A stretch of 60,000 bases of DNA, taken from Cryptomeria japonica (lineage: Eukaryota; Streptophyta; Pinopsida; Cupressales; Cupressaceae). The stretch spans positions 421,690,757-421,750,756 of the forward strand of contig NC_081415.1 of assembly GCF_030272615.1 (NCBI RefSeq), written 5' to 3'. The notes beneath the pieces were generated by a model that saw only the letters and a list, made by a program, of their open reading frames with translations, made no database searches and was not told the origin of the DNA. How positions within the stretch are numbered: position 1 is the stretch's first letter; every line of letters starts with the position of its first letter. Shown here piece by piece: positions 22,601 to 32,440 of the stretch. Made by a program: the position numbers and the translations under genes.

Positions 22601-22720
22601 ACTTGAGTGATTTGTTGAAAATAAAGGAGAACCTTTGCACTTTGGATGTCGACCTTTTGGATAGTTTTGAAGAGAATATGTTGGAACTTAGTGAAATGAT
22701 GCGTAAATTCAAAGATAATT
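19644..22720 (+). repeat. Repeat A of element 3 (probable 5' LTR containing ORF3, 3' part deleted)
   Basis: This stretch is a direct copy of 52499-57277 (repeat B), leaving out the solo LTR in B. Homology begins abruptly at TGTTACCC (A) and TGTTTTACC (B), although the sequences to the left are unrelated. It ends at AATTCAAAGATAATT, where A runs straight into a protease gene. A lacks about 170 bp present in B, at the join near 22605. TATA-like TTTTATAT lies at 19930. The TG start, TATA box and flanking position suggest an LTR, but the PBS and gag that should follow are missing. In the first ~420 bp I count roughly 45 differences from B. Confidence 0.6.
20165..22720 (+). pseudogene. ORF3, copy A
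   Basis: The frames spell a decayed version of the protein in copy B: LNFETFLQELEVGER, ESGRVVARINHKSVSR, VGNNSTDFFELWTFHFIL, VFSMGLVRKLEQNPGL, KYMNMGKKGYSFPL, HHLYGAKGYIHHPELEDFW and, near the end, DLLKIKENLCTLDVDLLDSF. The start codon equivalent to that of B has become GTG. The longest uninterrupted part is 165 codons (20901-21398). Numerous stops make it non-functional. The function is unknown; see copy B. Confidence 0.65.
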
Positions 22721-23792
22721 CTGCTAAGCCAAAACCTTTTTATATATCTTTGTTTATTGTTGGTTTTAGGCTAAGCAATTGTATTATTGATTCTGGTGCT
22801 TCCGAAAATATAATGCCTACTCACGTAGCCCAAGATTTAGGTTTATCCATTACCTCTTCCAAAGGGAAATGCTACTCTATGGATGGCTCTACAGTTCCAA
22901 TCATAGGTTAAATTAAAGACACCCAAGCAGCTCTTACAACTTTTCCCAAAAAGAGACTAAAATTAACAATATTAGTGGTTGATATACCTGCCATCTATGA
23001 GATGCTTTTAAGTAGGAGTTTTTGTAAATATTTGGGAGGAGAAATTCAAATGGATTGGTCACATGCTCTAATACCAATTGAGGGCAAGAAGATGTGTGTT
23101 AACCCTGAATCCAAAGCCAAGTTTACCGTACTAAAATCTGTAGATCCTAGGGCAGATGTTTTGTTTGTTGAAACTTGGCTTGGTACTTATATGTGTTCTT
23201 CAGACCCATGTGATAGTTCAAATCAGATCAACCCTAATCTTAAAAATGAGTTGTGGACACTTGAGTTTGATGGAAGTTGTGCTAATGTTGGATTCAGAGC
23301 AATATGAACCTTTACTTCTTGGCTTAGAATTAGCTAAGGAAAAGGGAATCAAACAGTTGTAGGCTATAGGCAATACTGAGTTGATTGTCAAGCAAGCGAG
23401 AAAAGTTTATACTGTGAAAAATAGTTTCCTGAATCATTATAGAAATAGAGTTTGGGATTGCACTGAAACCTTTGATGCCTTCTCAATTGAATCAGTCCCT
23501 AGAATTCATAAACAAGAGCTAATTCATTGGCTGTGTCGGCCTCTTTACTCCTACCTCACTTTGATTTTGTAGACAAGACTTTTCAAGTAGAGGCCATGTA
23601 CAGGCCAAGTGTTCTTGATAATGTTGATCATTGACAAGTAAAATGATGATCGACAAATAATTATATTTCTTGAAAATTCTAAATTCTTTGCTCAATGCTA
23701 TTTTGAAGGGAGTATTGATGAAAGCAGTGAGGCGTTAGAAGGTGAAGTGACTGATTCAAAAGGAAAAGAAACATAAGTGATGTAGCTGAAAG
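22721..23792 (+). pseudogene. Element 3 retropepsin followed by archaeal-type RNase H (aRNH)
   Basis: The protease has NCIIDSGASENIMP (active-site DSG) near 22775-22815 and IPAIYEMLLSRSFCKYLGGE at 22980-23040; a TAA near 22909 interrupts it. From about 23250 an RVT_3-type RNase H begins at ELWTLEFDGSCANVG. About 30 residues then appear deleted, and it resumes as EPLLLGLELAKEKGIKQL, ELIVKQARKVYTVKN and NHYRNRVWDCTETFDAF in another frame. The expected GD before ELIVKQ is GN. The sequence then runs as a decayed linker to 23792, where Tat-2 is inserted. RT resumes at 49483. The order protease-aRNH-RT differs from Tat-2, where aRNH follows the RT-linked RNase H. Confidence 0.75.
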
Positions 23793-24873
23793 TGTGATAC
23801 TAAAAATATGGTATATAGAAGGCATACATGTATAATGAGACAATAAAAACATAGATGGAAAGCTTAATTGAAAACTAGATTAGAAATGCAAACCACAATC
23901 CTTCCTTGAAATGTCCCATTTTCTTCTATTCTTGAGGACCTTGAAGGTGTTGAATTGACGGGCTCTCAGAGGAGCAATGACCTCCAAAGTGGAAACTCAA
24001 GAGTTGAGTAGCTATTTGATCATGATTGACTATGGAGATGATATGAAATGCATGATTTAAGAAACTAGATTAACATGTTATGATTAATCCAAAAGCTAAT
24101 TACTAGATAATTGAAATGCAAATTGCCTATAGCAATGATGCTAAAGCTATGAATGCAAGGGATACTTATTGCTCCAAAATGGGGGATATTTATAGGATTT
24201 CCAAGGCCAAAGTTGAGGTGGCAGGAATCAACGGTCCAGATCCGATCTGAAGATATCAAGGGTCAAGATTGAGGAAGTTGGAGAAGAGGTTGGAGGAAGG
24301 GACACTTGTCATCTTTGTGGTGACAAGTGTCAAGGATCCTTGCTCATGAGAGGGCAAGTGTCCAAGCGAGGAGACATGTGGCAAAAGTGTCATGTGTCTC
24401 AAGGGGAGAATATCCACACCATAAGAGGTTAGGATAAGGAGGTTAGGATGTGCAAGATAGGATAGGGTTAGTTAGACCCAGGATTAGATGGAATGGGTTA
24501 GGGTAGGGGATGGTTAGGTTAGATGGTTAAAAATTAGGAGCCATGTGCTCATTTGAATTTAGAAATTCAAATAATTGGAAAATGGCAATTAATCTCAACA
24601 AACTTGAGTTTATTAATCTTAATTAGGGATTAGAAGAATTGATTTATATGGAGGGACATTAATTTATTTATAATTACATTAATTTATTTATAATTAATTA
24701 ATCAAAGGGGGACATGAAATGAACTATATAAATAAATCATGTAGATTTATTTACTAGTAGATGAATAGAGAAATTAATTAAATTGCTTGTGAATTCAATT
24801 AATTGGGAAGGGGAATTAATCAAATAACTGCATATTTAATCAACTATCTTCAGAACATTTTTAGGTGTATACA
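23793..24873 (-). repeat. 3' LTR of Tat-2
   Basis: On the plus strand it begins TGTGATACTAAAA and ends GTGTATACA, so the ends are TG...CA in either orientation. It matches 48433-49477 throughout. It is 36 bp longer than its partner because of a local AT-rich duplication near 24660-24710 and an insertion near 24826. In the first ~470 bp I count about 25 differences. A TATA-like segment in element orientation lies at 24724-24733. Confidence 0.92.
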
Positions 24874-24893
24874 TTTTGCCCCTCTTTGAAGCG
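24874..24893 (-). promoter_or_regulatory. Polypurine tract of Tat-2
   Basis: In element orientation this reads CGCTTCAAAGAGGGGCAAAA and abuts the LTR start TGTATACAC. A second copy of the same tract lies at 25187-25206, because the surrounding ~310 bp are duplicated in tandem. Confidence 0.85.
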
Positions 24894-25498
24894 ATGTGTG
24901 ACGATGCGTTGGTTCAAAGAAAACTCGATTGATGATGTTGCTGATATTGATTTCGATAGGATGCAAATTCGATCTTTGATTTGATGCGGATTCTGTTTTG
25001 ATATGATACTGATTTGATTTTGAGATGATAAAAACTCGATTGAGGATGTTGTTGATATTGATTTCGCTAGGATGTAGATCCGATCTTTGAGATGATAAAT
25101 CTCGATATGATGCAGATTCGATCTTTGAGATGATAAATCTCGATATGATGCCCTAGATGTTGATTGATAGATATTGATGCGAGGATTTTTGCCCCTCTTT
25201 GAAGCGATGTGTGACGACGCATTGGTTCAAAGAAAACTCAATTGATGATGTTGTTGATATTGATTTCAATAGGATGTAGATTCGATCTTGATTTGATATG
25301 GATTTTGTTTTGATATGATACTGATTTGATTTTGAGATGATAAAAACTCGATTGAGGACGTTGATGATATTGATTTCGTTAGGATGTAGATTCTATCTTT
25401 GAAATGATAAATCTCAATATGATGCAGATCTGATCTTTGAGATGATAAATCTTGATATGATGCCCCAGACGTTGATTGATAAATATTGATGCGAGGAT
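24878..25498. repeat. Tandem duplication of a ~310-bp unit in the Tat-2 3' region
   Basis: Units 24878-25190 and 25191-25498 start with GCCCCTCTTTGAAGCG and end with TTGATGCGAGGAT. Inside each unit are shorter sub-repeats such as GAGATGATAAATCTCGATATG. Tandem repeats upstream of the 3' LTR are known for Tat/Ogre elements, where they can seed satellites. Here the unit carries the polypurine tract itself. Confidence 0.9.
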
Positions 25499-25539
25499 GC
25501 CCCCTCGGGAGATGAAATGGATAATTTTTGAATGTTTGA

Positions 25540-26520
25540 ATTTTTCGCGATTTTTTTTTTGAACTTTTTGAAAAAAATTTGATTTTTAATGATTTTCCGA
25601 TTTTTTAGAGATTTTCAGAGTCAATCCGATTCATTTCCCGATAAGAAATTTGAAACGCTGCCCTGCCAGGTTGATTAGTTGATTAGATGATTAAAAATCA
25701 GTGGAATGAAAATCCCACTTAAATGCCCCATCGTGAGTTTAAAAAGGTGAATTCCTTTCACCACTCCTCATTTGTGCACTTTAGTTGTTTGAGAAAAAAA
25801 TTGCTCTGGAGGAAGGAATGGCGATCTCGTACCACTAGCATAGATTAGAGCGAGTTCGGTGATACAAGCGTCCTCCGACATACGGTCTACCAGTATGTAC
25901 TTCAAGAAAACCCAACTTTGTTAATTTTTAGTTGATTTTTGAAAAATTTAGCTGTTTGCATAAAAAATCATTTTTTAGCGTTTTCGCTAGATGGGTTGGA
26001 AAAAAAATTACATTTTTGAGATGGGTTTTTCGATTTACGAAATGGGTTTGTAGGATTTTTTTGAAAATTTTCAATTCGCATCCCAAATTTTTTATTTATT
26101 TATGCATTCATTTTTTTAAAAAAAAATACATCAAATTTTTTTAAATGCCTCATTTTTTTATTCGTTTGTTTTTTTTTGCATTTTTTGGGGGGCGGTGATG
26201 GAGCCTTGGCGCCGGTGTTGTTGGCGGCACCTTGGGCGCCACCGGGGGGGGGGTTATATATATTTATTTTTTTTATTTTTATTTTTAGATTTTTCGGTGT
26301 TTCATTTTTTTTGGTGATTTTTTTCGTTTTTTTTATTTTTCAATTTTTTGGCGATTTTTTTTATTTTTTCGATTTTTTGGCAATTTTTTCAATTTTTTGA
26401 TTTTTTTTTTTTTTTTCGATTTTTTAATTTTTTTAATTTTTTTGATTTTTCGATTTTTTTTCGATTTTTTTGTTTTTTATTTTTATTTTTTGATTTGGGT
26501 GATTTTGAGAAAATGATTTG
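25540..26520. repeat. Low-complexity T-rich tract with an embedded G/C-rich island
   Basis: Long T runs interspersed with CGATTTTT and GATTTTTT fill most of the interval. Near 26180-26255 stands a contrasting island with GGGGGG, two GGCGCC sites inside partly self-complementary text, and CACCGGGGGGGGGG. TTTAAAAAGG near 25740 is TATA-like. The tract lies upstream of the plus-strand PMD gene, so it could act as its promoter and leader, or be simple-sequence expansion. Confidence 0.6.
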
Positions 26521-27009
26521 ATTTGTCGATTATTTGAAGAAAATGATTTGATGTGTCAATTTGTGCCATTTTTTGAATTGATTTGATAAAGAAGTTGGAT
26601 TTGTTGTCAATTTGATTTGATGTTTGATGTTGATAGGGTAAGATTTGATTAACTATCTAATTGATAAAATTAGACGCTCCTAATTGATAAATTTTATGAT
26701 CAGTTCTGATTATCTCGATGTACGCACGAGATGAGATAGGATTGATAATGACCTCATGATAGATGAGTGTCATTGATAGGGGCCCAAAGAGATTTGATAA
26801 AAATCTCAATTGAGCAAAATAGACTAATAGATAGATTGATTTGATAGATAGATAAATCAAGAAACTGATATGATGAGATGATTTGATTGCAAGAGCACTT
26901 TATTGTTCTTTAGTCTCGGGAGCACTTCCCGAAGACATGGATGTTGATACCCCGCCTTAGCTAGGCGGAGTGAGACCACATTGGCAGGTGTGGTTTATCT
27001 TCCCTTCTT

Positions 27010-28940
27010 AACATGCCCCGACCTTTGATAAATTAGGGATTATTGACAGCCTTAGCAGAGCACTGGCATAGTGAGCATAACACATTTCATTTGCCGACGG
27101 GCGAGATGACGGTGACACCCGAGGATGTCTACCGGATATTGCGCATCCCTATGATGGGCGAGCTAGTGTATTATGATCTCAGCGAGCGGGGTGGGACAGA
27201 TGCACTTTGTCGAGTGTTTGAGGATGATGAGATAGTTGGATACGACACTGTATGGCAGGAGATGCTAGAGTGAGGATATGCCACATTACCGACTGTGCTT
27301 GCTGGATTTATTGGAGGTTTCCTTTGTCCTGATCACAGGTCAAAGAGATTATTTGTTGGATGGGGTCGTCTGCTTGAGCAGATGGTGACAGAGGCGACCC
27401 GATTTGCATGGGGGTCATGTATGTTGGGGCACTTGTATCATGACCTACACCGAGTTGTGTATCATAGATCGGCTGTGTTATCAGCAGGGGTGATTGTGCT
27501 TCAGATATGGGCCTGGGAGCACCTACCTATCACATGACCATTGGCTAATAGAGAGAGACCTATAGGCAGGCCTTATGCTGACGGGTATCCAGGTATCATT
27601 GTCCAACGAAAGCTGGGCAAATTAGAGTACTGGCAATGGACCTTGGATGATCTGGATACTGTGATATGGAGACCATACAGGGATTGTGAGATTTGGCCCA
27701 AGGATGCAATGGGGACGTCATATGTATTCATGACATGATATCTGATTGGATCGACACCCTATGTCATCGAGCGATTCCCTTGTATGAGGGTGTTGAGACA
27801 GTATGACAGGATACAAGGGATACCACAGGGTACAGCTCATTATGCTCACCGGAGATTAGATGTGGCTACTTGGGGGCCTTCTATTTCATATGACCAGGCA
27901 TGCACAGAGTATTAATCATTGGGGCCTCTGGATTGGGATTATCTTCCAAGTGTGATGGATAGCGGGATGACACATGAGTATGTCGTGCATTGTAGTGTAC
28001 ACAGGTTTTTGAGGTTGACACGTTCAGATGAGCCAGAGCCAGTTTTAGATGAGGATGATGAGAGGCTACAACGTAGAGCTCCCAAACAACGGAGGGATGG
28101 TGGGGGGGGGAGGAGGTGGAAGCAGAGATGATAGCGAAGATGGAGATGGATATGGAGGAGATGCAGGAGATCATGGTGCTGGAGATGACGATGGAGGAGA
28201 TGATGATGATGGGGGGGATGAGGGAGATAATGATGGGGGAGATGGTCGAGTACTGGCCATGGCAGCGACAGACACACCAGGAGCTAGTAGTTCTAGATCT
28301 GCCAGAGATGTATATACAGATTGGATGGCCCGAGTGGTCAGACACATGGGATCAAGGGCATCAGGTTTCAGAGTAGGAGGTTCCCTCGGTTGAGTAGGTA
28401 CCTATGACAGTATCACAAGCTGAGCAACCACAGGTAGAGGCACCTCGACGGATCCTCATTAAGATGTTGTCTCATCAACAGCAGGCTCAGATTACAGACT
28501 TATAGGCTTAGGTTCAACAGCTAGAGAGTCGACTGGCAGAGAGGGACTCTCAGATGGCCCAACTAGAGACTCAGATGGCTTCTCTCCTAGTCGAGAGAGA
28601 TGTAGCTAGGGATAGGTGTCGGCAGGCCGAGGTATAGGTACAGTTGTTAAGAGAGTCTATTTTAGGGAAGACTTCCCTAAAGATGATGTGCCAGGGGATC
28701 CGAGAGGCTGAGTATTATAGGACCTTATACTTTATTGTTGTTCCTCCTGATAGAAGGGCTCCAGGATTTTCATAGCTGAGCAAGAGATCGGGACAGAGCC
28801 AGAATGAGAGTCGAGGAGTGATAAGGCCACTTTAGAGAGCTCCCCTAGGTGGGGACTCGGGTACAAGGGTAGCAGCTGGTGCTACTATACTTTTTGCGTC
28901 AGGACAGAGTTTCGCTTTGCGTCCTAGTGGTCACACTGAT
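27010..28940 (+). pseudogene. Antisense plant-mobile-domain (PMD) gene carried by Tat-2
   Basis: One plus-strand frame reads LTALAEHWHSEHNTFHLP, GEMTVTPEDVYRILRIPMMG, FVGWGRLLEQMVTEATRFAW, LGHLYHDLHRVVYHR and LEYWQWTLDDLDTVIWRPY. This is the PMD (aminotransferase-like) domain found in MAIN/MAIL proteins and in many transposons. In-frame stops lie at 27034, 27271, 27535, 27736 and 27913; the three TGA codons fit CGA-to-TGA or TGG-to-TGA change. A nine-G run at 28102-28110 shifts the frame into a Gly/Asp-rich acidic segment, followed from about 28500 by coiled-coil text (QQLESRLAERDSQMAQLETQ). The gene is antisense to Tat-2 and lies between pol and the 3' LTR. The true start is unclear. It is broken in this copy. 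Confidence 0.8.
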
Positions 28941-30539
28941 ATGGGACATTGATCCATTCATGTACACACCTTTTTGTGATGAGATATTGATGATTCCCAT
29001 GATGTATATTTGTGATGTATCTCATATATTTTGTGATATCATTGTACCTTGGGCATTGATCTTGTTTTGATGAAATGATATGCAGTCGATCCTATTCGCT
29101 TTACATGACCTATGAGATGATAGATGCATTCTATTTGATATATGATTATGTTGTGCAGTTACTTTCATGATGTATGCTTGATGCATGCTTTAATTTCTAT
29201 ATGCTTATGCACTCTAGATGATGGATACATGATGATGTAGTATTTACATGATGTATGCAAATGCAAATATGTATGGTGATGCTTATAAGTGTTGTGATGT
29301 ATGTGCAATGCAATGCTTTCTATGTTTATGATACTTTTATGATTTTCTCATGCATGTTAATATGAGATGGATGCAATGCAATGCAATGGTGCTACTTTAT
29401 ATGATTTGAGATTAGATGAATACCATGCAATGATCCAACTAAATGAAAGAATGATTTGATGCTTTATATGAATGATGCCTTAGTATGCAATGGTTACATG
29501 AGATGAACTAACTTATCATGCAGGATGAATGAATTGATTTTTTTTGTTATTGTCCAATGTACTTAATCATGTAATAAGAGAGATAACACCATGTTAGTCT
29601 TTGGCCTTGGAAAAGATGAGCATTGTGATCCCATGCACAATGAAATCCAAATCTACTTTAAAATGCAAATGCAAAAATGAAAATGAAATGCAGTGATCGG
29701 ACCAGTCATGGAGTCATTGCTTTGTTTCATCATTGAGCCTTTAAAATGTGGGAAGTGAGTGCAAACATCAATGGTATAATTGAACCATGATGACCTAAGC
29801 ACTACTTTCTTGGGTTTTGATATTGCAAGCTAGCACAAGCATCGAGGTATAATTGAACCAAGATGACCTGAGTGTTGCTTGCATAAAACAGGCAGTATTA
29901 ACCATTTCTATATTCGAAATGTCTTCCATGATACTCCGATGATCATGTCCTGAGACAACTTTGCACATATTAATGATTAATTTACAAACAGTAGACAAGA
30001 AAAAATCATGTTCCTTCCTCGTTCCTCTAGTCAAAGACATCCTGGAGTTACTCATAAATCATGATAGCAAAAATCAAAATAAAATAGTTGAACCATTATT
30101 GCCAAAGTGTTAAAATCATGAGTCAAGATATATCATCCATTGATATGTGTTTTGTCATGTTTAGATTGATATGTGATAGTTAATGGTTGACAATGTGATC
30201 TTATGTTCAACGTTCGATGCGTCTCAGTTTTTTGCTTGACAAGCGTTGTCTAACTGTTGCTCTACCTATTTGATCAAGCTCAAAATGATCGAAGCTTTTT
30301 GCCCCGAGCCAAGTTCAGGATTTTGCCCCCAGCCTAGAAACAGGCCTTATTATGATACAGTCAATGAACCAAACCATGACGAGAAATCACTTGGGATGCT
30401 TGCGTATGTACAAAGGCTTTATGATGGATATGAACAACGCTGAAGGAAAAGAATGCAAGCGGAAGGATGCATGAACCAATAGATGGAAGAGCTAGCTTGA
30501 CAGACAACGCCTGTTTGCTAGGTTTTCACCAACTGTTTT
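28941..30539. other. Tat-2 non-coding 3' region
   Basis: No convincing gene is visible. The left half is rich in ATGATGTATGC, ATGCAAAT and GCAATGCAATG motifs (about 29090-29480). Two related segments, TATAATTGAACCATGATGACC and TATAATTGAACCAAGATGACC, occur near 29775 and 29850. Its place between integrase and the 3' LTR matches the long 3' regions known in Tat/Ogre elements. Confidence 0.5.
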
Positions 30540-30690
30540 TATTGCACTTTTTCTCCTATTTGATTTTTTTTTTTCACTGTTTTTGTATTTTTTTTTCACT
30601 ATTTTTGTATTTTTTTCTTTTTCTTTTTCACTGTTTTTGGATTTTTCTGCTTTTTCACTATTTTTTCCTTTTTTTTTCTTTTTTAGACAT
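30540..30690. repeat. Purine tract (sense strand) directly behind Tat-2 pol
   Basis: The plus strand is nearly all T, broken by repeated CACTGTTTTTGTATTTTTT units. In element orientation it is an A-rich tract of about 150 nt starting right after the end of the integrase frame. It may serve as an internal second polypurine tract, or simply be expanded simple sequence. Confidence 0.6.
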
Positions 30691-31759
30691 AAAACTTCTT
30701 CAGATGCATGCTATTGATGGGTTCCTCGAGCTGATCTTCATCTTGTGTTGATAGTTGATATGCTCCTGACCCAAATACTGTTGTGACCACAAACGGACCT
30801 AACCAATTTGGTTCAAATTTTCCTTTCTTTTCTCGATCTGACTGGTTTCGTGGATTTTCCTTTAGTACTAGTTCTCCAACTTGAAAGACTCGTGGTTTGA
30901 CCTTGTGATTATAACTTCGACACATTCTTTGTTGATATACTTTTAAATGATCAAAGGCATTTTGTCTTCATTCATGGATCAATTCTAACTCTTGCAGTTT
31001 AGATACTCATTGTTCTTCATCTGGGATAATACCTTTTAATGATACTCGTAGAGAAGGTATCTCTACTTCTATTGGCAGTATTGCTTCTGATCCAGAAACA
31101 AGAGAGAAAGGTGTGGCACCTGTTGGTGTGCAAATACTAGTACGTTAGGCGCATGGAGAAGGGTTCAATTGAATCTACCAATCTCTGCCAGCATCATTCA
31201 CTGTCTTTTTGAAGATTTTCAAAATAGTTTTGTTTGATGCTTCTGCTTGCCCATTCCCTTGTGGATAGTAGGGTGTGGAAATTTTGTGTTGGATCTTGAA
31301 TTTCTCACATAGCTCTTGTACATCTTGATTCTTGAACGGTCGCCCATTATCAGTGATAATGGTCATGGGTATTTCGTAGTGACATATGATGTAGTTCAAG
31401 ATAAATGCAGCGATTTGTTTTCCTGTGATATTTGTGAGAGGTACTACCTCTATCCATTTTGTGAAATATTCTGTAGCTACAATTGTGAATTTGTGACCAT
31501 TAGATGAAGAAGGATTTATTTTTCCTACTAGATCAAGACCCCATTGGCAGAATGGCCAAGATGTTGCCAAAGCATGAAGTTCTTGTGCTGGTGCATGAAT
31601 CAAATTCCCATGGATCTGACATTGTTTGCATGTTCTAGCTATTTGAAAAGAATCTCGTTCCATAGTTGGCCAATAATAGCCCAAGCGTATGAGTTTTTTC
31701 AAAAGGGTAAGACCACTTGAATGAGTGCCACAAATGATGTTATGGACTTCATTTAACAC
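30683..31759 (-). pseudogene. Tat-2 integrase
   Basis: The zinc-binding N terminus is visible (ICGTHSSGLTLLKKL, ARTCKQCQIH). The catalytic core has all three acidic residues: WGLDLVGKI, IITDNGRPF and YPQGNGQAEASNK. The open part ends at 31175. Between there and 30925 the frame is broken, and the C-terminal segment resumes as VFQVGELVLKENPRN and KFEPNWLGPFVVTTVFGSGAY, a GPF/Y-type module. The enzyme is lost through truncation, not active-site change. It shares a frame with the aRNH upstream. Confidence 0.9.
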
Positions 31760-31927
31760 CTTCCCAGATTCTTCTTGTTCAAGACATCTTAAAAGAGTAC
31801 CATCCAGACCTCATTTAAATAGGGTATCCGTGACAAGAGTGAAATGGGAGGATTGGTGAATAAAGTTCCTCTTTTGGTTCTTTGATAAATCAGGAGGGAG
31901 TGTATTATCTTTCAGGTATGTGTAAGT

Positions 31928-32440
31928 TTAGCCATAGTGGGAGGAATCATGCCCAATAAGGTGACAGATAGTTTGGGAATCAGGATAATTATGAGCGGGG
32001 TAAAACAACTCTTCCACCAGGAATTCATAACGCTCTTGATTTTCTTGTGTTTGAAGTAGAGAAGCAAGTGTTGCCATGGCATCTGCTGCTTTGTTGTCAT
32101 TCCTTGGAATTTGCTCAAAAGTTATTTCTACAAAATATTTCTTGAAATCATCTACCATCTTTTTGTAAGGCATTAATTTGTCATCTTTTGTTTGGTAATC
32201 ATCATTAATTTGATTGATGACAAGCTGAGAGTCTCCAAAGACTTGAAGTTGTGTAATGTTCCATTCTACAACCATTTTGATACATGTAACCAAAGCTTCA
32301 TATTTTGTTGTGTTGTTGGTGCATGGGAAGCTTAATTTGTATGCTTTCAGAATTGTATGACCTTGTGGTGTGATGAATGTAATACCTACTCCCGATCCAT
32401 GTTGTGTATATGAACCATCAAAGTATAATTGTCATGTTTT
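31928..32440 (-). pseudogene. Tat-2 archaeal-type RNase H (aRNH, RVT_3)
   Basis: The domain reads YFDGSYTQHGSGVG, then KYEALVTCIKMVVEW, VFGDSQLVINQINDDY and IPRNDNKAADAMATLASL. All four acidic positions of this RNase H type can be seen: the Asp of FDGS, the Glu of YEAL, the Asp of GDSQ and the Asp of AADA. A stop stands just upstream, near 32435. A second, archaeal-like RNase H after the RT-linked one is characteristic of the Tat lineage and is thought to replace the weakened original. Confidence 0.85.

Noticed and set aside
28116-28376. Met/Glu-rich 86-codon frame (MEAEMIAKMEMDMEEMQ...)
   Set aside because: It is a shifted reading of the GAT/GGA-rich acidic segment of the PMD gene.
27043-28393. 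Independent host PMD gene
   Set aside because: It lies wholly inside Tat-2, has five in-frame stops and a frameshift, and no exon structure or intact copy is visible here.
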